Shown piece after piece: positions 29,060 through 43,106 of a stretch of DNA of 64,000 nt. The stretch is taken from contig CAVZCK010000004.1 in NCBI GenBank assembly GCA_963773735.1, positions 62,001 through 126,000 of the forward strand, given 5' to 3'. The stretch comes from CAVZCK01 sp963773735 (lineage in GTDB: Bacteria > Pseudomonadota > Alphaproteobacteria > Rhizobiales > Rhodomicrobiaceae). The notes under the pieces were generated by a model that saw nothing but the letters and a program-made list of their open reading frames with translations, made no database searches and was not told where the DNA came from. Position numbers and translations under genes: made by a program. The first letter of the stretch is position 1; every line of letters starts with the position of its first letter.

Positions 29060-29833
29060 TCACGCCTCGACGATCATCGGATCTCCACGGCGGATGACAC
29101 CGGCTTCAGTCACCTCGCCATAAATCCCGAGATTTATATCGCCGAAGGTTCGCTGCAGCGTTGGCGGGATTGCGGCGTCGCGCTCTGCCGTCTCCGGATT
29201 GACGTTGGTTGCCTCGCAACGCACCGTTTCCGCAAAGATCTTCAGATGAACGCCGCCGGCCCCGATCTTGCGCCCAATCCATTTCTTCTCGGCCCAGGGT
29301 TCGGCGCCATCGAAATAAAGATTGGCACGGAAACGCAGCGGGTTGAGGTCGCGTCCGGCGGCCTTTTCCAAATCTCGCACCGTCGCCAGATTGACCAGAT
29401 GCAGGCATTTCGCAGCGACATCTGAGAAACTATGACCGGGCGACGAAACGATCCGCGGCCGCCCCTTCAACTCACCCTGCATATAGCCAGCCATGAATTG
29501 CTCGATGATCTGCCGGCCGAGCTTGGTGTCGAGAGCACCTTGTGTGACCTGCTTGCCGCCCCGGTGGATGGTGAGCATTCGCGTCTCTTCATTGAAATGC
29601 GTCTGAAGCGCCGCGAGCCGCTCATTCCGCATCAGCATGAGAAAGTTGGCCTTGGGCAGATATTTCGGGTTGTCGGGATCGAAGCGGCCCGGACCGTTCT
29701 CGATGGCGTAGGCGCGGTCCCAGGGGACCGTCTGACCCGGATCGAGAGACACCTGTTCCAATGGTTGCGGGCTGAGCCCTTTTATTGGGTATCGGTAAAT
29801 TGAAATGACTTCGATAATCTGGGATTGAGTCAT
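29060..29833 (-). CDS. MOSC domain-containing protein
   Basis: A 257-residue protein with the MOSC N-terminal beta-barrel domain (ISIYRYPIKGLSPQPLEQ) and a MOSC domain with LNPLRFRANLYFDGAEPWAE written in part and a conserved cysteine in AETVRCEATNVNPETAERD. MOSC proteins bind molybdenum cofactor or act on sulfur or N-hydroxylated substrates (mARC/YcbX type); no partner reductase is adjacent. Intact. Divergent from clpB. Confidence 0.88.
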   Translation of the reverse strand: MTQSQIIEVISIYRYPIKGLSPQPLEQVSLDPGQTVPWDRAYAIENGPGRFDPDNPKYLPKANFLMLMRNERLAALQTHFNEETRMLTIHRGGKQVTQGALDTKLGRQIIEQFMAGYMQGELKGRPRIVSSPGHSFSDVAAKCLHLVNLATVRDLEKAAGRDLNPLRFRANLYFDGAEPWAEKKWIGRKIGAGGVHLKIFAETVRCEATNVNPETAERDAAIPPTLQRTFGDINLGIYGEVTEAGVIRRGDPMIVEA

Positions 29834-29871
29834 GAAACCCGCCCTGATCTGCCGGAGCCGGATGATGCCCT

Positions 29872-29902
29872 CTTTTGCGTCTTTGCCGCAATCCTATATT
29901 AG
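29872..29902 (+). promoter_or_regulatory. Heat-shock (RpoH) promoter of clpB
   Basis: CCTATATTAG at 29893-29902 fits the alphaproteobacterial sigma-32 -10 consensus CYTATNTNNG at every position. CTTT at 29872-29875, spaced 17 bases, matches the CTTG -35 in three of four bases. It lies about 100 bases before the clpB ATG in the clpB direction. Confidence 0.7.
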
Positions 29903-29999
29903 CTCCGAAGACGCCGCTTTCGGGCCTTTGATCTTGCACAATTTCAGGCGTGTTTGGTCGCGCTATTAAGGCGCCATTCGCGTGCCACGGAGGACAATC

Positions 30000-32607
30000 A
30001 TGAACCTTGAAAAATTGACAGACCGGTCGCGAGGGTTCCTGCAATCCGCACAGGGGCTGGCCATTCGCGAGGGCCATCAACGCCTTGCTCCAGAACACCT
30101 TCTGAAAGTTCTGCTCGATGACCCGGAGGGGCTGGCGGCCGGCCTGATTTCGCGCGCCGGTGGCCGCCCGGAAGACGCGCTTGCAAAGACCGAGCAAACC
30201 TTGGCAAAGCTGCCGAAGATTTCGGGTAGCGGCGCTGGTCAGCTTTATATGGCGCCCGCTCTCGCCAAGATCTTCGATCAGGCTGAAAAAATCGCCGAGA
30301 AGGCAGGCGACAGCTACGTCACCGTGGAGCGCCTGCTGCTGGCACTGGCGATGGAGAAGGATGCCGAGACGAGCCGCATCCTCGCCGATGCCGGCGTGAC
30401 GCCCGTCGGGCTGAACGCGGCGATCAACGACATCCGCAAGGGGCGCACGGCTGACAGCCCGTCCGCCGAACAAGCCTATGATGCTCTGAAGCGCTATGCG
30501 CGCGATCTGACCGAAGAAGCCGCCAAAGGCAAGCTCGACCCGGTGATCGGCCGCGATGAGGAGATCCGGCGCACCATCCAAGTGCTTTCACGGCGCACGA
30601 AGAACAATCCGGTTCTGATCGGCGAGCCCGGCGTCGGCAAGACGGCGATTGCCGAGGGGCTCGCGCAGCGTATCATCAATGGCGATGTGCCGGAAAGCCT
30701 GCGGGACAAGAAGCTATTGGCGCTCGACATGGGCGCGGTGATCGCCGGGGCGAAATATCGCGGCGAATTCGAGGAGCGCCTGAAAGCGGTGCTCCAAGAG
30801 GTTACCGCGGCCCAGGGCGGTATTATCCTCTTCATCGACGAATTGCATACGCTGGTGGGCGCGGGCAAGGCGGAAGGCGCGATGGACGCCTCTAACCTTC
30901 TGAAGCCCGCTCTTGCGCGCGGCGAATTGCACTGCGTCGGCGCGACCACGCTCGACGAATATCGCAAGCACATCGAGAAGGATGCCGCGCTCGCCCGCCG
31001 GTTTCAGCCGGTCTTCATCTCCGAGCCGACCGTCGAGGACACGATTTCGATCCTTCGCGGCCTCAAGGAGAAATATGAGCTGCATCACGGCGTGCGGATC
31101 ACCGACAGCGCGCTTGTGGCCGCGGCCACGCTCTCGAATCGCTACATCACCGACCGCTTCCTTCCGGATAAGGCGATCGACCTCATGGATGAGGCCGCGA
31201 GCCGTCTGCGCATGCAGGTCGAACTCCAAGCCGGAGGAACTGGACGAACTCGATCGCCGTCTGATCCAGCTCAAGATCGAGCGCGAGGCGCTCAAGAAGG
31301 AGAGCGATGCCGCCTCGAAAGACCGTCTGAGCCGCTTGCAGAAGGAGATTGCCGAGCTTGAGGAGAAATCCGGCACCCTCGCCCGGCGCTGGCAGGACGA
31401 AAAGAACAAGCTCTCCTCGGCTCAGAAGATCAAGGAGGAGCTGGATGCGCGCCGGATCGAGCTGGAGCAAGCCCAGCGCAAGGGCGATCTCGCCCGGGCC
31501 GGTGAACTCGCCTATGGCATTGTCCCTGATCTTGAAAAGAAGCTGAAGGCAATGGAGGGGAGTGATAGTGGCGCGCCGGCGCAGATGGTGGAGGAGGCGG
31601 TGACGCCGAGCCACATCGCGGCGGTTGTCTCCCGCTGGACGGGCGTGCCCGTCGAAAAGATGCTCGAAGGCGAAAAGGAAAAACTGCTCCATATGGAGGA
31701 GGCGCTCGCCAAGCGTGTCATTGGCCAGGAAGACGCGGTCCGCGCGGTGGCCACCGCGGTGCGACGGTCGCGCGCCGGCCTTCAGGATCCGAACCGCCCG
31801 CTCGGCTCGTTCATGTTCCTGGGGCCGACCGGCGTCGGCAAGACGGAGCTCAGCCGGGCGCTCGCCGCGTTTCTGTTCAATGACGAGCAGGCGATGGTCC
31901 GCATCGACATGTCCGAATATATGGAGAAGCATTCGGTCTCCCGGCTGATCGGCGCGCCTCCCGGCTATGTCGGCTATGAAGAGGGCGGTGCGCTGACCGA
32001 AGCGGTGCGGCGGCGGCCCTATCAGGTCGTGCTGTTCGATGAGATCGAGAAGGCGCATCCGGACGTGTTCAATGTGCTGCTGCAGGTGCTTGACGACGGG
32101 CGCCTGACGGATGGCCAGGGCCGGACCGTCGACTTCCGCAACACGCTGATTATTATGACCTCCAATCTGGGGGCGGAATATCTCGTCCAGCAGGCGGAGA
32201 ACGAAGACCAGGAGATGGTCAGGGCGCGCGTCATGGCGACGGTGCGCGAGCATTTCCGGCCCGAGTTCCTCAACCGCGTGGACGAGATTTTGGTCTTCCA
32301 CCGGCTGAAGCGGGAGCAAATGGCCAGCATCGTCGACATTCAGATCGCCCGCCTGCAGAAACTGCTGGACGAACGGCACATTGCGCTTGAGCTGGACGAT
32401 GCCGCTCGCAACTGGCTCGCGGCGGAAGGCTATGAGCCGGCCTATGGTGCACGGCCGCTCAAGCGCGTGATCCAGAAGAATGTTCAGGACCCGCTGTCGG
32501 AGCTCATTCTTGAAGGAAAGATCAAGGACGGCGACCGGGTGCGCGTCTCGGCGAACGACTCCGGTCTTGTCATCAATGGCGAGACAATCAAGCGCGCGGC
32601 CGCCTGA
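30000..32607 (+). CDS. clpB: ATP-dependent chaperone ClpB, one frameshift
   Basis: Hsp100 disaggregase working with DnaK. It has the N-domain (MNLEKLTDRSRGFLQSAQ), NBD1 with Walker A GEPGVGKT, the coiled-coil middle domain (from about KPEELDELDRRLIQLKIERE), and NBD2 with Walker A GPTGVGKT. It ends ETIKRAAA. The frame changes once, at 31221-31223, where an extra A makes VELQ out of VDSKPEEL; without it the protein is 868 residues, normal for ClpB. ATG 30000 has a GGAGGA site 9 bases upstream. Regulated by the sigma-32-type promoter at 29872-29902. Confidence 0.95.
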
Positions 32608-32622
32608 GGCGCCGTGCAGATG

Positions 32623-32655
32623 AAACGGCGGCTTCCATGCCGCCGTTTATCTTTT
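32623..32655. terminator. Bidirectional Rho-independent terminator after clpB
   Basis: A perfect 10-bp stem AAACGGCGGC / GCCGCCGTTT (32623-32632 and 32639-32648) with a six-base loop, followed by ATCTTTT. It lies between the convergent ends of clpB and the small membrane protein gene. Confidence 0.85.
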
Positions 32656-32662
32656 GTGAGCA

Positions 32663-32794
32663 TCACTTTGTGCTTGGTGTTTCGATCTTCGGCACCTCGA
32701 GTTTGATGCTGACGTCGTTCCGGGTCTCTTGATAGTACAGGTAACCGAGGACCGCGACGGCGACCACCAGCGCACCGATCAGAAATCCTTTCAT
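32663..32794 (-). CDS. 43-residue single-span membrane protein
   Basis: A short gene from ATG 32794 with a strong GGGAGG ribosome site 5 bases upstream. It begins MKGFLIGALVVAVAVLGYLY, an N-terminal transmembrane helix, followed by a short polar tail YQETRNDVSIKLEVPKIETP. It ends convergently with clpB, sharing a terminator. The strong ribosome site, clean membrane helix and independent stop argue for a real gene. It resembles short uncharacterised proteins seen in Hyphomicrobiales; no function can be named. Confidence 0.65.
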   Translation of the reverse strand: MKGFLIGALVVAVAVLGYLYYQETRNDVSIKLEVPKIETPSTK

Positions 32795-32982
32795 CCTTTC
32801 CTCCCTTTCAGATTTGGGCCCTACCGGCAGGCCTCGCCCCGCGGTCCAAAACTCACGGCAATAAACCGGCGGATGGCGCGCAAGTTCCGCCCGCGGGACT
32901 TGGCGGGTGCGTCTGCGTGGCTGTGGCTAACGGGCGGCGGCTTCGTCTGCCTTGCTTGACAAAGGGGCGGCGAACCGGTGCC

Positions 32983-34117
32983 ATGGACGCGGCGACACGA
33001 ATCGGTGACCCAGCGGACCCGCTCATGCCCTCATATCTTCCGATCAGGCGCTGGATGGACCCCACGGAGAAGGTGCGGACTGCCGAAAGGCTGCTCGCCC
33101 TGCGGCAGAAATTGCGGTCGGAAGTCAAGGAGCGCGCCGGGCGCGACGCTTTGCTGATTGCCACCTGGAACCTCCGCGATTTCGATTCGAACCGCTTCGG
33201 ACATGGTCATCGCCTCCGGGAGGCGTTCTACTATGTCGCGGAGGTCATCTCCGCTTTCGATCTCGTCGTGCTCCAGGAAGTCGGCCGAAATCTCGATGCA
33301 CTGGAAACCGTCCTGGAAATTCTCGGCGCCGAATGGGACTATATCGTCACCGACACGATCGAGAATCCAAGCGGCGCCGAAGAGCGCATGGCCTTTGTTT
33401 TTCGGCAGTCGAAGCTGATGTTTCGCAAGGTTGCCGGCGAGATCGTGCTACCCGCCGGCCAGCGCGTTGCTCCGCGCGGCAGCATGAGCGAAGACAGCGA
33501 AGCGGCGGAGCTGGCTTTCAATCGTTCGCCCTTTCTTGCCGGATTTCAGGCGGCCGACGGTTTCGCCTTCAATCTGTGCACGCTGCATATCCGCTATGAC
33601 GGCCTGCGGGCGCAGCATCTCGAGCGGCATCTCGCACAGATCGAGGCGATCGCGCGGTTTTTGCGTGAGCGCCAGGACCGGGATCGCGAGCACTACTTCC
33701 TCCTCGGTGATTTCGGTGTGGGCGCGCCGTCGGATATCCTTGCGCGTGTGCTGGAGCGGAACGGACTTCAGCATTCCTGAAGCGCTGACCCGGCGGCGGG
33801 CAAGTCTCGATGCCCAGCATTATTACGATCAGATCGCCTTCCGCGTCGTCGAAGACCGCGTGGAACTGACCGGCAGCGGCACGTTCCGCCCGTTCGATGC
33901 CGTGTTCCGCGATCATGATGACGACTTCGCGGCTTATTCCGAGCTGATGCCGCCGGAGAAAGCGAGCGACCTATGGAATGGCGGCCCTCGCGGCTATTAC
34001 GTGAACCAGTGGCGCACCTGGCAAGTCTCCGACCACGTCCCGCTTTGGGTTGCGCTGAAGGTCGATTTCTCAGACCATTATCTGGAGACCATTCGCAAAT
34101 CAGTCGCTCAGAGCTGA
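32983..34117 (+). CDS. Endonuclease/exonuclease/phosphatase family protein, one frameshift
   Basis: The EEP fold is shown by the TWNLRDFD first strand, the metal-binding glutamate in LVVLQEVGRN, the HIRYDG and LLGDFGVG segments (Asp-containing, with Gly where Asn is common) and the C-terminal VSDHVPLWV containing the catalytic Asp-His pair. The frame changes near 33770: the first frame stops at 33780 after NGLQHS, and the protein continues as SIPEALTRRRASLDAQHYYD to TGA 34115. Corrected length is about 377 residues. No signal peptide is evident from ATG 32983, so it may be cytoplasmic. Substrate unknown. Confidence 0.8.
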
Positions 34118-34206
34118 CTTCGCCGCCCGCGCTCCGCAAGGCGTATCGTGGCCAAAGGGAGCCAGCCGCGGAGCTTGCGGCCATTGGTGAGATGGCGGTG
34201 TGTCGA

Positions 34207-36246
34207 TCAATTATCCGCTGCCGTTGCGATCCTTGTCTTAACGGGTGCACGGTGCATCAGCTCGTCGATCCGTTGCGATTCTTTCCGGAATTCGGCAAGC
34301 AGCCGGCCGTTAAGCTGACGGCTCCGTGGAACATGGACCTTAAGTGGGTTCGTGAAACGGTTGTTGATCAGCACCTCGTAATGCAGATGCGGCCCAGTCG
34401 AGAGACCCGTTGTGCCGACATAGCCGATGATCTCGCCCTGGCGCACTTTGACGCCTTTCTTAATGCTGGGAGCAATGCGGCTCATATGGCTGTAGGCCGT
34501 CTTATAGCCGTTGCCATGGCGGATGCGGACGTAATTTCCGTTGCCTCCATGACGGCCTGCCTCCTCGATCGTGCCGGTGCCTGCCGCCATGATAGGCGTC
34601 CCGCTCGGTGCCGCCCAGTCAACGCCGGTGTGCATTTTCATAATGCCGAGCAGCGGGTGCCGGCGGGGGCCGAAACCTGAGGTGAACCGGCCCCCGCGGA
34701 TCGGCGATTGCATGAGGAACTTCCGGGAGTTCGAGCCCTTGGGATTATAGAAGTCGATTTCGCCGTCGGGCGTGCGGAATCGATAATACTTATAGCCTTC
34801 GCCGCCGACGGTCATGGCGACATAAAGCAATTCGCCCGGTTTCTCCGTGCCGTCTTCGCCCGGCTTGACGTCGAAGAACAGCTCGAATCCGTCGCCGGGG
34901 CGGACCTTTTGCTTATAGTCGACATCGTAGGACAGAATCCGCAGCACGGTCGAAATCGTTTTCGGATCGAGATCCTGAGTAAGCGCGGCGCTGTAGATGC
35001 TGTTGTAGAGCGTCGCACGCTCGCCGGCGTCGTCATCTGCATCCGATGCGAGGGGAACTTCGACGTGATCATCGGTCAGCGCATATTCGCCGTCGTCGTT
35101 GCGCATCGCCGTACCCTCGGCTCTGACGCCGCTGAAAACGCTTACCTTGACGGGCTCTTTGAGGGACGGATCACTCGCGGCCGGCGCCAACTTCAACCGA
35201 ACCTCCTGGCCAGCCCGCAATTTGAATCCGCCGGGCCTGCCGGTAAACGCGTCGTTGATCTCCTGAGCCTGCCAGGCTTCCGCGCCGGCAGTCTTCAGAA
35301 TGCCCAAGAGCGTATCACCCGGCTTGACGATGATCGACTGCACCTCATTATCATCGGCGGCGTCGTCCTCGTCCGAGATCTTCTCCAGAATTGTTGTGTG
35401 AGCCAGCTTCTGGGGCTTGTCATTGTTTTCGGCGACGGCGGGACTTGACGGCTCGGCGCCACCTTCATCGGAGAGAATTGCAGGTCTGAGCTGGGCGGCA
35501 CTTTCGGCGTAAACTGCGTCGGCTTCGGCCACATAACGCTCGACCTCGTCATCGGCGAGCTGCTGGTGATCCTCTTCAGGCAGGAAACCGCCGGCGAGCT
35601 CAAGCAGCCGCGTGGTCAGAAACTGGTTGTGCGCCGCCTTTTCGGACTGTCCCTGCGTGGCGGCTTTCGGCTCGGAGGATTTGTTGTCGACATAGAGGTC
35701 GAACGGATTGAACGGCGGAATAGCGTCGCTGTTGTCCAGTTTGACGGTCGAAAGCGTCGCAGCAACGCGCAAATACGGCTTGACGGTGATGAATTCCCGC
35801 GCGTTGCGCCGTTCGACGACGCTATCGTGAATGATGTATCTGGTCGTCAGACCTTTGGTCGAAATCTTGATCTTGTCAGTCTTTTCGCCCGGCAGCGCGA
35901 CCTTCTCTTCGACGAGATTGCCCATGGCCTTGGGCTTCAAGGCGGCCAGCGTGGCACTGCGAATCGAGCCGACCATGCCGCTGCCGTTCTCAATATCCGT
36001 GGAGGCGTACATCGCGACGCCGATGATGCAAAGGCCGGCGGCACCCACGATGCAGGTCGAAATAAACCATTTAAGCCGTGAAATCAGGCGCTTGGCGCTT
36101 GCGTCGCGCAGATACAGCTCCGGGAGCCGGCCTTTGCCGGCGGGGACATAGATTTGCGGTAGATTGCGCGCGGCGCCGCGGCGGGCAACCGCCCGATATC
36201 CGTGAAGACTCGAGAACTGGCTGTTACGATCCAGCAAACTAGTCAC
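34207..36246 (-). CDS. M23 family metallopeptidase, membrane-anchored
   Basis: An intact 679-residue protein. A basic cytoplasmic N-terminus is followed by one transmembrane helix (about residues 60-80). A LysM/OapA-like element follows (IIVKPGDTLLGILKTAG near residue 305). The peptidase M23 domain lies near residues 530-640 with zinc ligands in MHTGVDW and GPHLHYEV. The location is periplasmic, anchored in the inner membrane; the role is probably peptidoglycan endopeptidase activity in growth or division. A CtrA-type site lies upstream at 36489. Confidence 0.9.
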   Translation of the reverse strand: MTSLLDRNSQFSSLHGYRAVARRGAARNLPQIYVPAGKGRLPELYLRDASAKRLISRLKWFISTCIVGAAGLCIIGVAMYASTDIENGSGMVGSIRSATLAALKPKAMGNLVEEKVALPGEKTDKIKISTKGLTTRYIIHDSVVERRNAREFITVKPYLRVAATLSTVKLDNSDAIPPFNPFDLYVDNKSSEPKAATQGQSEKAAHNQFLTTRLLELAGGFLPEEDHQQLADDEVERYVAEADAVYAESAAQLRPAILSDEGGAEPSSPAVAENNDKPQKLAHTTILEKISDEDDAADDNEVQSIIVKPGDTLLGILKTAGAEAWQAQEINDAFTGRPGGFKLRAGQEVRLKLAPAASDPSLKEPVKVSVFSGVRAEGTAMRNDDGEYALTDDHVEVPLASDADDDAGERATLYNSIYSAALTQDLDPKTISTVLRILSYDVDYKQKVRPGDGFELFFDVKPGEDGTEKPGELLYVAMTVGGEGYKYYRFRTPDGEIDFYNPKGSNSRKFLMQSPIRGGRFTSGFGPRRHPLLGIMKMHTGVDWAAPSGTPIMAAGTGTIEEAGRHGGNGNYVRIRHGNGYKTAYSHMSRIAPSIKKGVKVRQGEIIGYVGTTGLSTGPHLHYEVLINNRFTNPLKVHVPRSRQLNGRLLAEFRKESQRIDELMHRAPVKTRIATAADN

Positions 36247-36611
36247 CCCCGTCAGCCATCAGTGGTTTTAGATGGCCGAAAATTCTTCGCTTATCGCCTT
36301 CGCGGTCACGCCGGTATTAAGACATTTTATTTTAGATAAGCCGCCTCGAAAAGCCAGTTCGGGTCATCCACAGCATGTCAACAGAGTCTATCGCAAACGG
36401 CTGGAGCGGTCCTAGATTTAATAGTCGCTTAAACTCAGAGCCAAAGATAGTCAAAAAAAATTCGAAAATACACAAATTTTTCAATATGTTAACCCTCCGT
36501 TAACGAATATGGGCCAATTTCCGTGGGAGGCAGTCATCAACCGATATTCGGGCCGCAATGTGGCGCGGCAGCGGATGATGACACGGGGATGAAAAAGTTC
36601 TAAAACAAGTA
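36247..36611. other. AT-rich region between the M23 gene and the rRNA promoter
   Basis: Noncoding. It contains a TCATCCACA sequence near 36364 (one mismatch to a DnaA box), A- and T-rich tracts at 36450-36480, and a CtrA-type site at 36489-36504. It must hold the M23 promoter and upstream elements of the rRNA operon. Confidence 0.5.
36489..36504. promoter_or_regulatory. CtrA-type binding site
   Basis: TTAACCCTCCGTTAAC fits the CtrA consensus TTAA-N7-TTAAC exactly. It is about 240 bases upstream of the M23 peptidase start and about 110 bases upstream of the rRNA -35 element. Binding is inferred from the match. Confidence 0.5.
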
Positions 36612-36640
36612 TTGACAGGGGTGCCTGTCTATCCCTACAT
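36612..36640 (+). promoter_or_regulatory. rRNA operon promoter
   Basis: TTGACA at 36612-36617, a 17-base spacer, then CTACAT at 36635-36640, on the rRNA strand and about 410 bases before the 16S 5' end. The perfect -35, correct spacing and position upstream of the antitermination box support it. Confidence 0.65.
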
Positions 36641-36814
36641 TGGGGCATCGACGACGGCGTCGTACGACGACGGTGGCGCTGTCTCTGATTACCGCCCATA
36701 ATGAAGACTGAGGAAAGGGGTTTAGTGATCGTTACGATTGCTGTTCCTCGCATGTTGATGGAAATGGCGAGAGTTCGTCTCTTCGCCAGATTTCTTGGTG
36801 TCTTTTCCGGGCGA

Positions 36815-36823
36815 TGCTCTTTG
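36815..36823 (+). promoter_or_regulatory. rRNA leader boxA antitermination element
   Basis: TGCTCTTTG followed by ACA matches the boxA element recognised by the Nus/NusB-S10 complex, and lies in the leader between the promoter and 16S, as expected for an rRNA operon. Confidence 0.7.
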
Positions 36824-37047
36824 ACAAGTGAATCAAAGAAAGAGAAACGTAGGCGGCGGAGCTCTGGCTTTTCGCTCAATGAGCGAATTGACGAGACTTT
36901 GGCGGTCCTGCGTTTCGGTCAACACCATGCAAGCGTTCAGCTTCGTGCTGGACGCGTGTTTTGTTGCCATTAGGACTCTGAACAATTCCTAAAATGCAGT
37001 GACCACTTGGAAGTTTTCCCTTCCAAGGTGACCAAGATCGAATCTTT

Positions 37048-38538
<1,491 letters not shown>

Positions 38539-38689
38539 GAATTCTAAGATCGGAGCATCAGCTCCGGTATTGAATTCTCATTAGACACAAAGCCCGACAC
38601 CCGTCGGGTATATGGCGGAGTTCCGCCGTCTATGTTTCTCTTTCTTATCGTCTATACAGTCATTTGCGCTATGGCATAAATCGAACGCC

Positions 38690-38766
<77 letters not shown>

Positions 38767-38801
38767 TCCTATCCCGGATGCGTGACGTCTGGATGTCGAG
38801 T

Positions 38802-38877
38802 GGGGCCATAGCTCAGTTGGGAGAGCGCTAGCTTTGCAAGCTTGAGGTCGTCGGTTCGATCCCGTCTGGCTCCACCA
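38802..38877 (+). tRNA. tRNA-Ala (TGC)
   Basis: A 76-base cloverleaf starting GGGGCCATAGCTCAG with encoded CCA; the anticodon TGC is at 38835-38837 in CTTTGCAAG. It follows tRNA-Ile by 35 bases. Confidence 0.98.
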
Positions 38878-39115
38878 ACTCCGCCGGCAGTTCGTCTGCT
38901 GAGCATTGAATGTGTGGACGGATGAGAGCAGGATTGAGGGCCTTATCAGGCTCTCATGATTTGATCTTTACATCGTGAAGAGGGGATATGCCTGAGGCCC
39001 TACCCGGGGCCGCCGCATGGCAAGCAGCACAACCGCGCTGCTTTTGGGTTTATCTCGCATGATCTGGTCTTTTCTTGTCAATGACCGCTGCCGAGCGGGC
39101 ATTGATAATGAGAGC

Positions 39116-41902
<2,787 letters not shown>

Positions 41903-41965
41903 GCTCTCATTTATCAATGCCCGCATTGGGCAAGAACTTGACCAGATCAGATTGGCATCCTTTGT

Positions 41966-42080
41966 TTGCCTGGTGATTATAGCGGAGCGCCCCCACCCGA
42001 TCCCATCTCGAACTCGGCCGTGAAACGCTCCAGCGCCGATGGTACTGCTACGGCGGGAGAGTAGGTCGTTGCCAGGCATA
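41966..42080 (+). rRNA. rrf: 5S ribosomal RNA
   Basis: Begins TTGCCTGGTGATTATAGCG, contains CCCGATCCCATCTCGAACTC and ends GTAGGTCGTTGCCAGGCA, with the terminal TGCCTGG/CCAGGCA helix. The helix extends outside to GCATCCTTTGT/ACAAAGGATGC, a processing stem. No tRNA-fMet follows in the next 180 bases. Confidence 0.95.
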
Positions 42081-42271
42081 CAAAGGATGCGAATTCATGC
42101 GAGATCCCCTCTGACACGTGACCCGTCACCTCAAAACCCCATCCGTATAAGAAAGACCGGACATAGCGTTCGGTCGATCGGCGCAGCTGGGCTTTGAGTT
42201 TGGCAAAGATTTGGACAGCCCGGCGCAGAATCGTAGAATAAGCATTCCTGCGATTGGAGAGTGGGCCCCTC

Positions 42272-43014
42272 ATGTCACCAGATATCATCGCCGATCTCGC
42301 GCCGACCGGCGTCCTGCGGGCTGGAATTAACCTTTCCAACTTTCTTCTGGTGACGGGGAAAACACCCGCGGGTGATCCCGAGGGCGTCGCGCCCGACATG
42401 GCCCGCGAAATCGCCACGCGCCTGGGCGTGCCGGTAAAGTATGTGCTGTTCAACACGCCCGGCGAGCTGGCCGACGCAGGAGGAAGCGGCATCTGGGACA
42501 TCGGCCTGATCGGCGCGGAGCCGCAACGCGCCGAGAAAATCGTCTTTACGCCCGCCTATGTCGAGATCGAAGCGACTTATCTCGTGCCCGCGAACTCGCC
42601 ATTGAAAACGATTACTGACGTCGATCAGCCCGGTATGCACATCGCGGTCACCGGCCGGACAGCTTATGGCCTCTGGCTGGAGCGTAACCTCAAGCATGCC
42701 AAGCTGATGCGTCTCGGAGACGCTGGATCGCGCTTACAGCAATTCATCGAGCGACAAGCTCGATGCTCTAGCCGGCCTGAAGCCCCGGCTGTTGTTGGAC
42801 GTGGAAAAGCTTCCGGGCGCGCGGATCATCGACGGGCGGTTCAGCGCCGTGCAGCAGGCGGTCGGGACAGCGCGTGAAAACGCGGCAGGCGCGGTATTTC
42901 TCGGCGCATTTTGTCGAGGAGGCGAAGGCATCCGGGCTCGTCGCGCGCCTCATCGAACGACACGGGGTCCGTGGCCTCTCTGTCGCGCCCCTCGCCGGAA
43001 AATCGGGGAGCTGA
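42272..43014 (+). CDS. Substrate-binding-domain protein (SBP_bac_3 type) without signal peptide, two frameshifts
   Basis: Begins MSPDIIADLAPTGVLRAGIN and continues with SNFLLV and GVAPDMAREIATRLGVPVKY, the first lobe of the family-3 solute-binding fold; VEIEATYLVPANSPL and VDQPGMHIAVTGRTAY follow. The frame changes near 42750 and near 42894, and the protein ends GVRGLSVAPLAGKSGS at TGA 43012, about 247 residues. Unusually there is no signal peptide, so it is probably not a periplasmic transport receptor. Proteins of this size and layout occur as stand-alone cytoplasmic members. No transporter permease is adjacent. Confidence 0.7.
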
Positions 43015-43106
43015 CCACAACTCCTCTCGCATCCCGCCGCGCGAATTGAGAGGATCGGCTCGACCGGCCAGACAACGCCGGCGAGGAGTGCTGTAGAGGA
43101 GGCAAG

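Noticed and set aside
36481..36973. Open frames on both strands in the rRNA leader
   Set aside because: They overlap the rRNA promoter and boxA, lack ribosome sites and show no protein pattern.
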